The translations under genes were made by a program, and so were the position numbers. The notes below the pieces were generated by a model that worked only from the letters and a program-made list of their open reading frames with translations, was not told where the DNA came from and searched no databases. DNA of 64,000 nucleotides from NCBI RefSeq assembly GCF_000620785.1, contig NZ_JIAI01000001.1, forward strand, positions 1,240,001 to 1,304,000, read 5' to 3'. The stretch is from Actinospineispora acaciae DSM 45401 (GTDB taxonomy: Bacteria; Actinomycetota; Actinomycetes; Mycobacteriales; Pseudonocardiaceae). Position 1 is the first letter of the stretch. The number at the start of each line of letters is the position of its first letter. Of the stretch, positions 37,328 to 46,281 are shown piece after piece.

Positions 37328-38095
37328 ATGAGGCTGCTTGACGGGAAGGTCGTCATCGTGACCGGCGCGACCAGGGGCATCGGCGCGGCGATCGCCACCC
37401 ACCTCCACGACCAGGGCGCGGCGGTGCTGGCCACCGGGCGCTCGAAGGAGGGCCTTGCCGACCTGGCGGCCGCCGTCGGGGACTCGGAGCGGTTCGGCAC
37501 GCTGCCCTCGGACGTCACCGTCGAGGACGACGTGGCCGCCGCGGTGGCGTCGGCCGTCGGCCGGTGGGGCAAGCTGACCGGGATCGTGAACAACGCCGGT
37601 GTGTTGATCCCGAACGACACGGTGTCGGCCGACCTGGCGGAGTACGAGTCGACGTTCGACGTCAACGTGAAGGGCGTGTTCCTGGGGTGCAAGCACGCGG
37701 TGCCGGCGATGGTGTCGACCAACGGCGGTGGGTCGATCGTCAACTTCGGCTCGATCAACTCGCTGGCCGCCGAGAAGCAGCTCGCGCTCTACACCGCGAG
37801 CAAGGGCGCGGTGCTGATGTTGACCCGCGCGATCGCCCTGGACCATGCTGAGCAGGGCATCCGGGCGAACTGCCTGTGCCCCGGGTTCGTGGACACCGAC
37901 CTGAACGTGCCGCACTACACCAGGCTCGGCGGCCGCGCCGCCCTGGACGCGGCGCTGCCGGACTTCCAGCCGCTGGGCCGGCCGATCGAGCCGGTCGAGA
38001 TCGCCCAGCCGGTGGCGTTCCTGCTCTCGGACGGCTCGTCGGCGATGACCGGGACCGCGTTCGTGGTCGACGGCGGGGTGCTGTGCAAGGCGTAG
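37328..38095 (+). CDS. Short-chain dehydrogenase/reductase in GntR regulon
   Basis: This 255-aa classical SDR has VVIVTGATRGIGAAIA, NNAGVLIP, the catalytic Ser in FGSINSLAAEKQ, and Tyr-Lys in YTASKGAVLML. The Arg in ATGRSKEG suggests NADP(H). It is the first gene after the palindromic operator and is followed 31 bp later by a proline-racemase-family gene. In this context it may reduce or oxidise a hydroxy-acid or keto intermediate of imino-acid breakdown. The substrate is not deducible. Confidence 0.9.
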   Translation: MRLLDGKVVIVTGATRGIGAAIATHLHDQGAAVLATGRSKEGLADLAAAVGDSERFGTLPSDVTVEDDVAAAVASAVGRWGKLTGIVNNAGVLIPNDTVSADLAEYESTFDVNVKGVFLGCKHAVPAMVSTNGGGSIVNFGSINSLAAEKQLALYTASKGAVLMLTRAIALDHAEQGIRANCLCPGFVDTDLNVPHYTRLGGRAALDAALPDFQPLGRPIEPVEIAQPVAFLLSDGSSAMTGTAFVVDGGVLCKA

Positions 38096-38126
38096 TGGGG
38101 CCGGGTTCGACGAGGGAGGAGGACGG

Positions 38127-39164
38127 GTGCGCTGGTCGCGGACGTTGACGGTGGTGGGCTGCCACGCCGCCGGTGAGGTCGGGAGGGTCGTCACCGGCGG
38201 GGTGGGCGACGTGCCGGGCGAGACGATGTTCGACAAGAAGCTCTACCTGGAGCGGCATCGGGACGAGCTGCGGCGGATGCTGCTCAACGAGCCGCGCGGC
38301 AGCGTGGTGCAGGTGGTGAACTTCGTGCTGCCCACCCAGCATCCGGAGGCGAGCCTGGGCTACGTCATCGCGGAGTCGGAGGAGTACCCGGCGATGTCCG
38401 GCAGCAACACCATCTGCACGGCCACCGTGCTGCTGGAGACCGGCATGCTGCCGATGACCGAGCCGTGGACGGACCTCGCGCTGGAGGCCCCGGCCGGGCT
38501 GATCCGGCTGCGCTGCCGCTGCCAGGACGGCAAGGTGCTCTCGGTCCGGTTCACCAACCAGCCCTCGTTCGCCTACCACCTGGACGCGCACGTCGAGGTG
38601 CCCGGCCACGGCACGGTCCGGGTCGACGTGGCCTGGGGCGGCATGACCTACGCGCTGGTCGACGCGGCCGACCTCGGCTTCGGGCTCACCCCCGACGAGG
38701 GCCGCGACCTGTGCGTGGTCGGCGAGCGGGTCAAGCGCGCCGCCGCCGAGCAGCTTGAGGTGTCGCACCCGGACAACCCTCGGCACGCCGGCATCACCCA
38801 GACCGAGTTCACCGGTCCGCTGCGCCGCGAGGACGGGGTGCTGACCTCGCGCAACGCGGTCGTCGTCTCGCCGGGCCGGCTGGACCGCTCCCCCTGCGGC
38901 ACCGGCACCAGCGCGCGGCTGGCCGTGCTGCACGCCAAGGGCGAGCTGCGTGCCGGCGAGGAGTTCGTCCACGAGTCCGTGATCGGCAGCCGGTTCGAGG
39001 CGCGCGTGGAGGAGACGACCGCGGTGGGCAGCTACCCGGCGACGATCACGAGCGTGGCCGGCAGCGCGTGGATCACCGACATCAGCCAGGTCGGCCTGGA
39101 CCCGAGCGACCCCTTCCCCGAGGGCTACCGGCTGTCCGACACCTGGCTGAAACCGGACCCGTGA
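38127..39164 (+). CDS. Proline racemase/hydroxyproline epimerase-family enzyme, Ser/Cys type
   Basis: This 345-aa member of the proline racemase superfamily starts RTLTVVGCHAAGEVGRVVTGG. The first catalytic position, usually Cys in MCGHG, is Ser91 in AMSGSNTIC. The second is Cys257 in DRSPCGTGTSAR. Ser/Cys pairs occur in some 4-hydroxyproline epimerases and trans-3-hydroxyproline dehydratases, while Cys/Thr marks pure dehydratases. It therefore most likely acts on a hydroxyproline. GTG at 38127 has GGGAGGAGGA upstream. It is in one operon with the SDR behind the GntR-type operator. Confidence 0.92.
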   Translation: MRWSRTLTVVGCHAAGEVGRVVTGGVGDVPGETMFDKKLYLERHRDELRRMLLNEPRGSVVQVVNFVLPTQHPEASLGYVIAESEEYPAMSGSNTICTATVLLETGMLPMTEPWTDLALEAPAGLIRLRCRCQDGKVLSVRFTNQPSFAYHLDAHVEVPGHGTVRVDVAWGGMTYALVDAADLGFGLTPDEGRDLCVVGERVKRAAAEQLEVSHPDNPRHAGITQTEFTGPLRREDGVLTSRNAVVVSPGRLDRSPCGTGTSARLAVLHAKGELRAGEEFVHESVIGSRFEARVEETTAVGSYPATITSVAGSAWITDISQVGLDPSDPFPEGYRLSDTWLKPDP

Positions 39165-39171
39165 GTGGCCT

Positions 39172-40035
39172 TCAGCGGCTGAACACACCGAACGGTGCCG
39201 GCGCGGGGCGGGCCGCACGGGCTGTCCACCACACGTAGACGAGGACCCCGAGCACGAACGGCAGCAGCTCGAGGAAGGTGGGATCCAGCTCCGCCAGGGC
39301 CGGCACTCCCTGGCTCTGCCGCAGGAGCGCGAAGACGACCTGTTGGGCGGCGTACAGCCCGACCGCGGCCTCCAGGCCACCGGTCCGAAACGCCAGCCAG
39401 CACATCGCCAGGCCCACGACCAGGTTGGTGGCGACCAGCGGTGCGTCCCACGTCCACGTGCTCGTCATCGTGGCCATCAGCACCGCCGTCGCAAGCGCCG
39501 CCGAGGGCCACAGCCGGCCGGTCCACGCGCCGAACACCTGCAGCAGCCAGCCGCGCGCGAGCTCCCAACCCGCCGCCGACAGCGGCGCGGCCACGAGCGT
39601 GACCACGACCGAGGCCGCGAAGGCCGCGTCGCCCGGCCATTTCTCCGGTCTCCAACCGCCGGTCGTCCACACCCTTGCGAGCGCGACGAGCGCGACGACG
39701 ACCAGCGCCCGCGCGGCGCAGGACCCGAGCCATCGCCAGCGGATGTGGCCCGCCACACCGATCACGGTGTCCAGGCGCCGCCTGACCCCGAGCACGGCCA
39801 CCAGGACGGCCGGCAGCAGGACGACGCGCCATCCCACGGCCAAGATCAACTGCGTGAACGGCCCGGGCGGCGGGCCCATGCCGGACGCCACGAAGGCCAG
39901 GAACAGGACCACCGCGTAGAGCACCAGCCCGACCGCGCCGACGATGACGAGCTCGACGAGGGGCGACCACCAGCGGTACCGGAGGTCCACTCCGAGCCGG
40001 TGGTACCGGGTGCCCTCGGGTGTTGTCGCGTCCAT
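39172..40035 (-). CDS. CPBP-like membrane protein, degenerate protease motifs
   Basis: This 287-aa integral membrane protein has about eight hydrophobic segments. The C-terminal part aligns with CPBP (CAAX/bacteriocin-processing) intramembrane proteases. Instead of EExxxR it reads GWELARG, so one Glu is missing. The last conserved His position is Gln (LYAAQQVVFALL). TNLVVGLAMCWLAFRTGGLEAA is recognisable as the conserved middle. It is likely an inactive or divergent member. It converges on the racemase gene with 7 bp between stops and shows no functional link to it. Confidence 0.72.
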   Translation of the reverse strand: MDATTPEGTRYHRLGVDLRYRWWSPLVELVIVGAVGLVLYAVVLFLAFVASGMGPPPGPFTQLILAVGWRVVLLPAVLVAVLGVRRRLDTVIGVAGHIRWRWLGSCAARALVVVALVALARVWTTGGWRPEKWPGDAAFAASVVVTLVAAPLSAAGWELARGWLLQVFGAWTGRLWPSAALATAVLMATMTSTWTWDAPLVATNLVVGLAMCWLAFRTGGLEAAVGLYAAQQVVFALLRQSQGVPALAELDPTFLELLPFVLGVLVYVWWTARAARPAPAPFGVFSR

Positions 40036-40159
40036 CGTCCCCCTCGACGGCAGGTGCGGCGTCGCGCCGTGCAGTCTGTCGCGTCGGAGCCCGTCGACGC
40101 CACACGATTGCGGCGCTCTTCGCGCCCGAACCGCGTCGCACTCGTCGCGGCCTCGCACG

Positions 40160-41350
40160 TCACGGGTCGGTCGGCGAGCCGCCCTTGACGACCAGGACGA
40201 CGTCGGCCAGCGCGCCGATGTCGGCCGAGACGTCTCCGCGCACCGCCAGCAGGTCGGCGGCCTTGCCTTCCTCCAGCGAGCCGTGGCTGTCGCCGAGGCC
40301 GATCGCGGTGGCGGCGTGGCTGGTGCAGATGGCGACGGCCTGGAGCGGCGTGGCGCCGCACTCGGTGAGCAGGCGTGCCTCGTGCGCGAGCCGGCCGTGG
40401 TCGATGCCGGCGCCGCCGGAGTCCGAGCCGCCCGCGATCGGGGTGCCGATCCGGAGTGCGGCGGTCACCGCGGCGCGGACGGCGTCGCGCACCCGCTCGG
40501 CCTTGCGGCGCATGTACTCGGGCGTACCGAGGCGCTCGGCGCGCCGCGCGATGAGGTGCGCGGCCATCATGGTGGGCACCAGGTAGCGGCCCGCGTCGCG
40601 CATCCGCAGCGCGGTCGGTTCGTCGAGGTAGCTGCCGTGCTCGATGGTGTCGGCGCCGGCGTCCAGGGCGAGGTTGATCGCGGTGGGCGTGTAGGCGTGC
40701 GCCGCGACCACCAGCCCCGCCCGGTGCGCCTCGGCCACCCCGGCGGCCAGCTCGTCGGCGGTGAGCTGCGGCTGGTCGATCCGCGCCGTCCTGTCGTACA
40801 CGCCGCCGGAGGCCATCAGCTTGATCGCCCGGGCGCCCCGCTTGATCTCCTCGCGCACCGCGCGGCGGACCGCGTCGGGGCCGTCGGCCTCGCTGGCGAT
40901 GTGCCAGGCGTGGCCGCCGGTCATCGCGACGGCCCGGCCGGCGGCCAGCACGGTGGGTCCTTCGACGTCGCCCGCGTCGATGGCGTCGGCGAGCGGGATG
41001 GACAGCGAGTCGGTCGCCCCGAGGTCGCGCGCGGTGGTGATGCCGGAGCGCAGCATCGCGCGGGCGCGGCGGGCCATGCGCAGCACGGTCCGGGCCGGGG
41101 ACGGCTCCAGCGCGACCTCCTCGTGCGGGGTCGGCCCGGCGTTCCACACCAGGTGCACGTGCGCGTCGACGAGCCCGGGCAGCAGCGTGCACTCCCCCAG
41201 GTCGACGTCGTGCTTGGACGACACCCGGCCCGAGCGGGCGGATCCCACCTCGACGATCCGCCCCCGTTCGACCGTGACCAGCCCATGCTCGCGCACCCGC
41301 TCGCCGAGCCCGTCGACCAGCCATCGAGCCACATATGTCCGGGCGTCCAT
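40160..41350 (-). CDS. Metal-dependent amidohydrolase (imidazolonepropionase/prolidase-like)
   Basis: This protein of about 396 aa belongs to the amidohydrolase superfamily subtype I. It has HxH in LVDAHVHLVWNAG, the carboxylated Lys candidate in AIKLMASGGVYD, His in VVAAHAYTPT and IEHGSYLDEPT, and Asp in IAGGSDSGGAGIDHG. These are all five metal and catalytic positions. Close relatives cleave dipeptides ending in proline or degrade ochratoxin-like amides. Proline dipeptidase activity would fit the neighbouring imino-acid genes but is inference. The start is ATG 41350 (GAGA spaced upstream); ATG 41356 is possible. It is divergent from an MFS gene. Confidence 0.9.
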   Translation of the reverse strand: MDARTYVARWLVDGLGERVREHGLVTVERGRIVEVGSARSGRVSSKHDVDLGECTLLPGLVDAHVHLVWNAGPTPHEEVALEPSPARTVLRMARRARAMLRSGITTARDLGATDSLSIPLADAIDAGDVEGPTVLAAGRAVAMTGGHAWHIASEADGPDAVRRAVREEIKRGARAIKLMASGGVYDRTARIDQPQLTADELAAGVAEAHRAGLVVAAHAYTPTAINLALDAGADTIEHGSYLDEPTALRMRDAGRYLVPTMMAAHLIARRAERLGTPEYMRRKAERVRDAVRAAVTAALRIGTPIAGGSDSGGAGIDHGRLAHEARLLTECGATPLQAVAICTSHAATAIGLGDSHGSLEEGKAADLLAVRGDVSADIGALADVVLVVKGGSPTDP

Positions 41351-41461
41351 CCGCATTCTCACATTATTGGACGAAAGGGTTCCGATCCGTAAAGGCTCCT
41401 GTCCGGTCAATACCTGCTATCCATCACACGCCTGTTCCGCGAGTGTTCGGCGCGCCCTACG

Positions 41462-42778
41462 ATGACGGTCGTGGCAGTCAGTGACGATTCCGTCCGCTCG
41501 GCGCCGTCTCGCGCGGACGCCAAGAGGGCCACGCTGGCCGCTTCCGTCGGCAATTTCGTCGAATGGTTCGACTTCGGCTTCTACGGATATCTGGCCACCA
41601 CGATCGCCAGCGTTTTCTTCCCGGGCGAGGACCCGGTCGCGCGGCTGCTGGCGACGTTCGCGGTGTTCGCCGCCGCGTTCGGAGTCCGTCCGCTCGGCGC
41701 GGTGTACTTCGGCTCGGTGGGCGACCGGATCGGGCGCAGCCGGGTGCTGGTGGTCACGATCCTGCTGATGTCCGGGGCGACGTTCCTGGTGGCGCTGCTG
41801 CCCGGCTACCGCGACATCGGCGTCGCCGCGCCGCTGCTGCTGTTGGCGCTGCGGCTGGTGCAGGGGTTCGCGGCGGGTGGCGAGCCGGGCGGCGCGGCGA
41901 CCTTCCTCACCGAGTACGCGCCGGCCGGGCGGCGCGGCAGGTACGCCAGCATGTGGCACGTCTCCAGCTTCGCCGCGCTGATCTGCTCGTCCGGGCTGGT
42001 GCTGCTGCTCACCGCGGTGACGACGCCGGAGCAGATGCTCGCCTGGGGCTGGCGGGTGCCGTTCCTGCTCGCGCTGCCGGCCGGTTTCATCGGCCTGTAC
42101 ATCAGGCTCAAGGTGGAGGACACCCCGGAGTTCCGGCGCCTGGAGGCCGCGTCCGAGACGGCCGCCGCGCCGGCCAGGGAGGTGCTCGGCCGCGACGGCG
42201 GCGCCGTCGTCCGCACCCTTCTGGTGGCAGCCGTGCAGCAGTTCGGCTTCTACACGATCTTCGTGTACCTGGCCTCGTTCCTGCAGGTGCAGGCCGGTTT
42301 CTCGGCCGGGGCGGGGACCGCCGTCACGATGCTCACGGTGGTGGTGGCGATGGTGGTGGTGACGCCGTTCGGTGCGCTCAGCGACCGGGTCGGGCGCCGG
42401 CCGGTGCTGGTCTGGTCGTGCGTCGCGCTCGCGGTGGCCGCCGTGCCACTCATGCACGTGGCGGCCACCGGGGCGTTCGCGCTGGCGCTGCTGGCCGCCG
42501 CCGTGCTGACCGTCCCGCTCGGGGCGTTCATGGGCGCGGCGGCCGCGACCTTCCCCGAGCAGTTCAACACCCGCCGCCGCTACGCCGGCATGTCGCTCGG
42601 GTTCGGCCTGGCCTCGGCCGCCTTCGGCGGGACGGCGCCGTACCTGTCCACCTGGGTCGCCGACCGGCTGTCCGACCCGATCGCGCCCGGGTATTTGCTG
42701 GTGGCGTTCGCGCTGGTCTCCCTGGCGGCCTCACTGACCCTGAAGGAGACCGCCCACCGCAGGCTCGACCAGCTCTAG
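41462..42778 (+). CDS. MFS transporter, metabolite:H+ symporter (MHS) family
   Basis: This 438-aa carrier has 12 predicted TMs. It shows the MHS opening SVGNFVEWFDFGFYGYLATTIA, the loop motif GSVGDRIGRSRVL, FAAGGEPGGAATFLTEYAP, and FGALSDRVGRRPVL in the second half. The family imports compatible solutes such as proline and betaine, and carboxylates (ProP, KgtP, ShiA). Divergence from the amidohydrolase suggests the two share a promoter region and possibly a substrate class. It ends 5 bp before the convergent PPOX gene. Confidence 0.92.
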   Translation: MTVVAVSDDSVRSAPSRADAKRATLAASVGNFVEWFDFGFYGYLATTIASVFFPGEDPVARLLATFAVFAAAFGVRPLGAVYFGSVGDRIGRSRVLVVTILLMSGATFLVALLPGYRDIGVAAPLLLLALRLVQGFAAGGEPGGAATFLTEYAPAGRRGRYASMWHVSSFAALICSSGLVLLLTAVTTPEQMLAWGWRVPFLLALPAGFIGLYIRLKVEDTPEFRRLEAASETAAAPAREVLGRDGGAVVRTLLVAAVQQFGFYTIFVYLASFLQVQAGFSAGAGTAVTMLTVVVAMVVVTPFGALSDRVGRRPVLVWSCVALAVAAVPLMHVAATGAFALALLAAAVLTVPLGAFMGAAAATFPEQFNTRRRYAGMSLGFGLASAAFGGTAPYLSTWVADRLSDPIAPGYLLVAFALVSLAASLTLKETAHRRLDQL

Positions 42779-42783
42779 CACGG

Positions 42784-43254
42784 TCAGCCCGCCACCACAT
42801 GATCGGGCTGGATGTGGATGATCACCCGCTCGACACTTCGCCTCTCCTCGTACGGGTAGGTGTCCTGGTTGAGGTACTTGCGCGCCAACCGGTCGAGGAA
42901 CGCTGTGTCCGGATCCGGCTCAACCTCGACCACACGGCCACGTACTTCGAGGTAGCGGTAGGGGTTGTCGGGGTCGAGGATCGACACCGACACTCGCGGG
43001 TCCCGCCGGATGTTGCGGTACTTCTGCCGGTCGGTGCCGGTAGAGATGAGCAGCTGTCCACCGGAGGCGTCGAACCACACCGGATGTGACTGCGGCTCAC
43101 CGCCCGGCCCGAGCGACGAGACATGCGCGAAGCCCTTCTTCTCGAGCAGGTCGGCGTGGCTGTCGGGGATCTGGGGGCGGCGTGCCTTCCTGCTCCCGGT
43201 GAGCCTGTTGATGCTGTCGACGTCGTTGGTCGTGTCCCGGACGTTCTCCGCCAT
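42784..43254 (-). CDS. PPOX-fold flavin/F420-dependent protein
   Basis: This 156-aa protein of the pyridoxamine-5'-phosphate-oxidase-like split barrel has FAHVSSLGPGGEPQSHPVWF, DRQKYRNIRRDPRVSVSI and PYRYLEVRGRVVEVEPD. This arrangement is typical of the small PPOX class of putative F420- or FMN-binding enzymes in actinobacteria. Unlike many, it has a 25-residue polar N-terminal extension. An RBS (AAGGAGG) lies before the ATG at 43254. It forms its own unit, 61 bp from the LysR gene's stop. Confidence 0.88.
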   Translation of the reverse strand: MAENVRDTTNDVDSINRLTGSRKARRPQIPDSHADLLEKKGFAHVSSLGPGGEPQSHPVWFDASGGQLLISTGTDRQKYRNIRRDPRVSVSILDPDNPYRYLEVRGRVVEVEPDPDTAFLDRLARKYLNQDTYPYEERRSVERVIIHIQPDHVVAG

Positions 43255-43315
43255 CGTGGCCTCCTTCTCGTTGCCACCGGCATTGTGCGGTGCCGGTCCG
43301 ACAACTCGAGTCGGC

Positions 43316-44206
43316 CTAGGCCGCACAGAGCTGGTCGATCAGCCAGCCGAGGGCGAGGTCGTCGGCGCGGCGCGCGTCCCAGGCTGCCGTCTGCTCGATG
43401 GGCGGCAGCGGGACCGGGCAGGGCGACCAGCGGATCTGCGCCGCGCTCTCGGCCAGCAGGGCCACCTGCTCCGGCATGATCGAGATGAGCGGCCCGCCGC
43501 GCAGCAGGTGCGGCACCAGCAGTTGGCTCTCGGCGCGGGCCACGACCGTGCGCGGTATCCGCCGTTCGTCCAGCTCGCGGTCGACGGCGCTGGTCAGGCC
43601 GCCGGGCCGGTACTCCACGTAGGGCAGGGCGGAGAGCTGGGCGGCGTCGATGTCACCGGACACGGTGGGGTGCTCGCGCCACCTGGCGCACACGAAACGG
43701 TCGGTGAACAGCGGCCGCCGGGCGGTGTCCGGCACGTCCTTGCGGCGGATCGACTCCGAGATCAACAGCACGTCGACGGCGCCCCGGCGCAGCGCGTCGG
43801 CGAGGTCGTCGCGCAGCGGCAGGACGTCGACGGAGACCCCCGGCGCCCGGGTGCGCAGCCGGGCCAGCAGCGCGGGGACCACGACCAGCGCGGCGTAGTC
43901 GCTGGTCATGATCGTGAAGGTGCGCCGCGCGGTGCTCGGTTCGAACGCGGGGTCCAGGGCGAGCAGCCGGGAGGCGGCGCACACCACCTCGGCCACGTGC
44001 TCGCGCAGCAGCTCGGCGTGCGGGGTGAGCACCATCTCGCGGCCCCGGCGCACCAGCAGCCGGTCGTCGAACGCCGCGCGCAGCCGGGCCAGCGAGGCGC
44101 TCATCGCGGACTGGCTGAGCCCGAGCCGGGCGGCGGCCCTGCTGACGTTGCGCTCGCGCAGCAGCACATCCAGCGTCCGCAGCAGGTTCAGGTCGAACCC
44201 GTCCAT
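43316..44206 (-). CDS. LysR-family transcriptional regulator
   Basis: This 296-aa LysR protein has the N-terminal HTH LNLLRTLDVLLRERNVSRAAARLGLSQSAMSASLARLR and a substrate domain with the NodD/LinR-like opening FTIMTSDYAALVVVPALLARL. It is the last gene of the unit led by the ABC transporter, only one base after the FAD-oxidase stop. It is thus unusually carried inside the operon rather than divergent from it, and may sense the same substrate. Confidence 0.92.
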   Translation of the reverse strand: MDGFDLNLLRTLDVLLRERNVSRAAARLGLSQSAMSASLARLRAAFDDRLLVRRGREMVLTPHAELLREHVAEVVCAASRLLALDPAFEPSTARRTFTIMTSDYAALVVVPALLARLRTRAPGVSVDVLPLRDDLADALRRGAVDVLLISESIRRKDVPDTARRPLFTDRFVCARWREHPTVSGDIDAAQLSALPYVEYRPGGLTSAVDRELDERRIPRTVVARAESQLLVPHLLRGGPLISIMPEQVALLAESAAQIRWSPCPVPLPPIEQTAAWDARRADDLALGWLIDQLCAA

Positions 44207-44207
44207 G

Positions 44208-45521
44208 TCAGCTCGCGCGGGACAGCTCGTGGCGGACCTTTCCGGCGGCCGCCGCACCAGCGCCGGCCGCGACCTCCATGTTGCCGAGGTCGCCGAAGTA
44301 GTCCCCGGCCAGGTGCACGGCCCGCCCGGGGGCGTTCGCGTAGTCGTGCAACGCGGAACGGTCCTCACCCGGGCGACGATAGACGTTTCCGCGCTCCCAT
44401 TTCTGTACCTTTACCTCGTCGATGTTCCCGTCCAGCCGAGGGAATATCCGGAGCATGTCGGCGAGCATCAGCGAGGCAATCTCGCTTTCCTCGATTTCCA
44501 GGAAAGCGGCCGCCGGGGCGCCACCGGCATAACACATCAGGCTGCCGCCGTCCGCCCGATGTCCACCGGTCCGAAGCGGGTTCGCGTGGTTGAACCACAT
44601 GTCGTAACACGAGCTGGCGGACACCAGGGCATAGATGTCGTCCCACGGCATGGCGCCGGTTTCTTTCGTGATCACTCCGGCGCAGACGAACGCGCCGTAG
44701 CCGATTCCCGCCAGGCACCGGGCCACCGGCTCCGGGAGCTCGCTCGCGATCGCCGCCGCGGCCGGGGCGGGCACCGCGAGGATGACCTGCCTTGCCCGCA
44801 GCCTCTCCTCCCGCCCGTCGCGCCGGTACACCACGAGCTGGTGACCGTCCCGCTCGGCCGCCGACACCACCCGCGCGCCGAGCCGCGCCCGCTCCCCGAG
44901 CAGCCCGGACATCGCCTCGGCCCACCGCCCGGAGCCGCCGTCCAGGTTCACCGACAGCGAGACGCCGTCGGCCCCGTCGCCCCACAGCGTGCCGAACAGC
45001 GACAGCCCCACGCTCGCGCTCTGCTGCTCCAGCTCGGCGCAGGCGCGGCGGCCGGCGGCGCGCAGGATCGCGTCCACCCGGGCGGGCAGCGGGCCGAGCA
45101 GCTCGGCGAAGCTGCCGTCCGGGGGCGGCCGGCGCCCGCGTACGCCGGCGGCGAGCCGCAGCCCCGCCCGTGCCAGCGCCACCCGTTCGCGCACGGTCAT
45201 CGGCAGCACGAACGGGTACGACTCGACGCGGCGCGGGCTGTAGACCGTCCCGCCGAACTCCAGCGACGTCTTCGAACCGGAAATGGCCACCGTCCGCAGC
45301 CCGAGCGCGGAGATGATCTCCTGTACGTGCGAGCGGCCGGACGGGAACAGGTGCCCGCCCAGGTTCAGCCAGTACTCGCCGCGCGGCTCGGAGTACAGCC
45401 GGCCACCGAGGCGCCGGCGCTCCTCCAGCAGCACCAGGTCCAGGTCCCGCAGGTGCCAGGCCGCCGCCATCCCGGCCGGCCCGCCACCGATCACCGCCAC
45501 GTCGTGCACCCTGTCGTGCAA
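44208..45521 (-). CDS. FAD-dependent amine-oxidase-like oxidoreductase
   Basis: This protein of about 437 aa has an N-terminal Rossmann site VAVIGGGPAGMAAAWHL, with the acidic LEERRRLGGRL that follows in flavin amine oxidases and protoporphyrinogen oxidases. The block LNLGGHLFPSGRSH comes next, and the C-terminal AVHLAGDYFGDLGNMEVAAGAG completes FAD binding. A TTG start at 45521 with GGAGGGACGCC upstream is favoured; a GTG at 45509 is possible. It follows an amino-acid-type ABC transporter by 13 bp and precedes LysR. Oxidation of an imported amino or imino acid (for example a D-hydroxyproline) is the natural inference. Confidence 0.85.
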   Translation of the reverse strand: MHDRVHDVAVIGGGPAGMAAAWHLRDLDLVLLEERRRLGGRLYSEPRGEYWLNLGGHLFPSGRSHVQEIISALGLRTVAISGSKTSLEFGGTVYSPRRVESYPFVLPMTVRERVALARAGLRLAAGVRGRRPPPDGSFAELLGPLPARVDAILRAAGRRACAELEQQSASVGLSLFGTLWGDGADGVSLSVNLDGGSGRWAEAMSGLLGERARLGARVVSAAERDGHQLVVYRRDGREERLRARQVILAVPAPAAAAIASELPEPVARCLAGIGYGAFVCAGVITKETGAMPWDDIYALVSASSCYDMWFNHANPLRTGGHRADGGSLMCYAGGAPAAAFLEIEESEIASLMLADMLRIFPRLDGNIDEVKVQKWERGNVYRRPGEDRSALHDYANAPGRAVHLAGDYFGDLGNMEVAAGAGAAAAGKVRHELSRAS

Positions 45522-45534
45522 GGCGTCCCTCCGC

Positions 45535-46281
45535 TCAGAACCGGACGGCGTCGACGAACGACCGCAGCTCCGGGTTCTCCGACGCCTCGAACGCCTCCCT
45601 CGGGTCGGCGTCCACCGCGATCGAGCCGTTCGAGAACAGCAGCACCCGGTCCGCCGCCTTCGCCGCGAAGGCCATGTCGTGGGTGACCAGCGCGACGCTG
45701 ATCCCCTCGTCGCGCTTGAGCCGGCTGAGCACGCCGAGCACCTCGGCGGCCACCGGCGGGTCCAGCGCGGAGGTGATCTCGTCGCAGAGCAGCAGCTTCG
45801 GGCGCATCATCAGGGCGCGCGCGATCGCCACCCGCTGGCGCTCGCCGCCGGACAGCCGCGCCGGGCGGCTCTCCAGGTGCCCGCTCATGCCCACCTCGTC
45901 GAGCACCTCGGTGGCCCGCGCCCGCACCGCCTTGCGGGACTCCTTGAGCACCCGGGTCGGCGCCAGCGCCAGGTTCTCCAGCACCGTCATGTGCGGCCAC
46001 AGCGTGTAGCTCTGGAACACCATGCCGATGACCGCGCGCGCCCGCGCCCACTCCGGGGTGTGCTCGCCGTCGGCGAAGACGCGCTCGCCGGCCAGCTCGA
46101 TCACGCCGTCCTCCGGCTCGGTCAGCCCGGCGATCACCCGCAGCAGCGTGCTCTTGCCGGACCCGCTGCGGCCCACCACCACGGTGATCTCGCCGGCGCG
46201 CAGCTCGCAGGACACGTCGTCGAGCACCGGCCGCTCGCCGAAGGACTTGGTCACGCTCCGCAGCGACACCAGCGGCGTCAT
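45535..46281 (-). CDS. Polar amino-acid ABC transporter ATPase (GlnQ type)
   Basis: This 248-aa ATPase has Walker A GRSGSGKSTLLRVI, Q-loop MVFQSYTLWPHMTVLENL (characteristic of the GlnQ/HisP family), signature LSGGERQRVAIARAL, Walker B LLLCDEITSALDP and VALVTHDMAFAAKAADR. Its start overlaps the permease stop (ATGA). The family powers uptake of polar amino acids. Confidence 0.94.
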   Translation of the reverse strand: MTPLVSLRSVTKSFGERPVLDDVSCELRAGEITVVVGRSGSGKSTLLRVIAGLTEPEDGVIELAGERVFADGEHTPEWARARAVIGMVFQSYTLWPHMTVLENLALAPTRVLKESRKAVRARATEVLDEVGMSGHLESRPARLSGGERQRVAIARALMMRPKLLLCDEITSALDPPVAAEVLGVLSRLKRDEGISVALVTHDMAFAAKAADRVLLFSNGSIAVDADPREAFEASENPELRSFVDAVRF

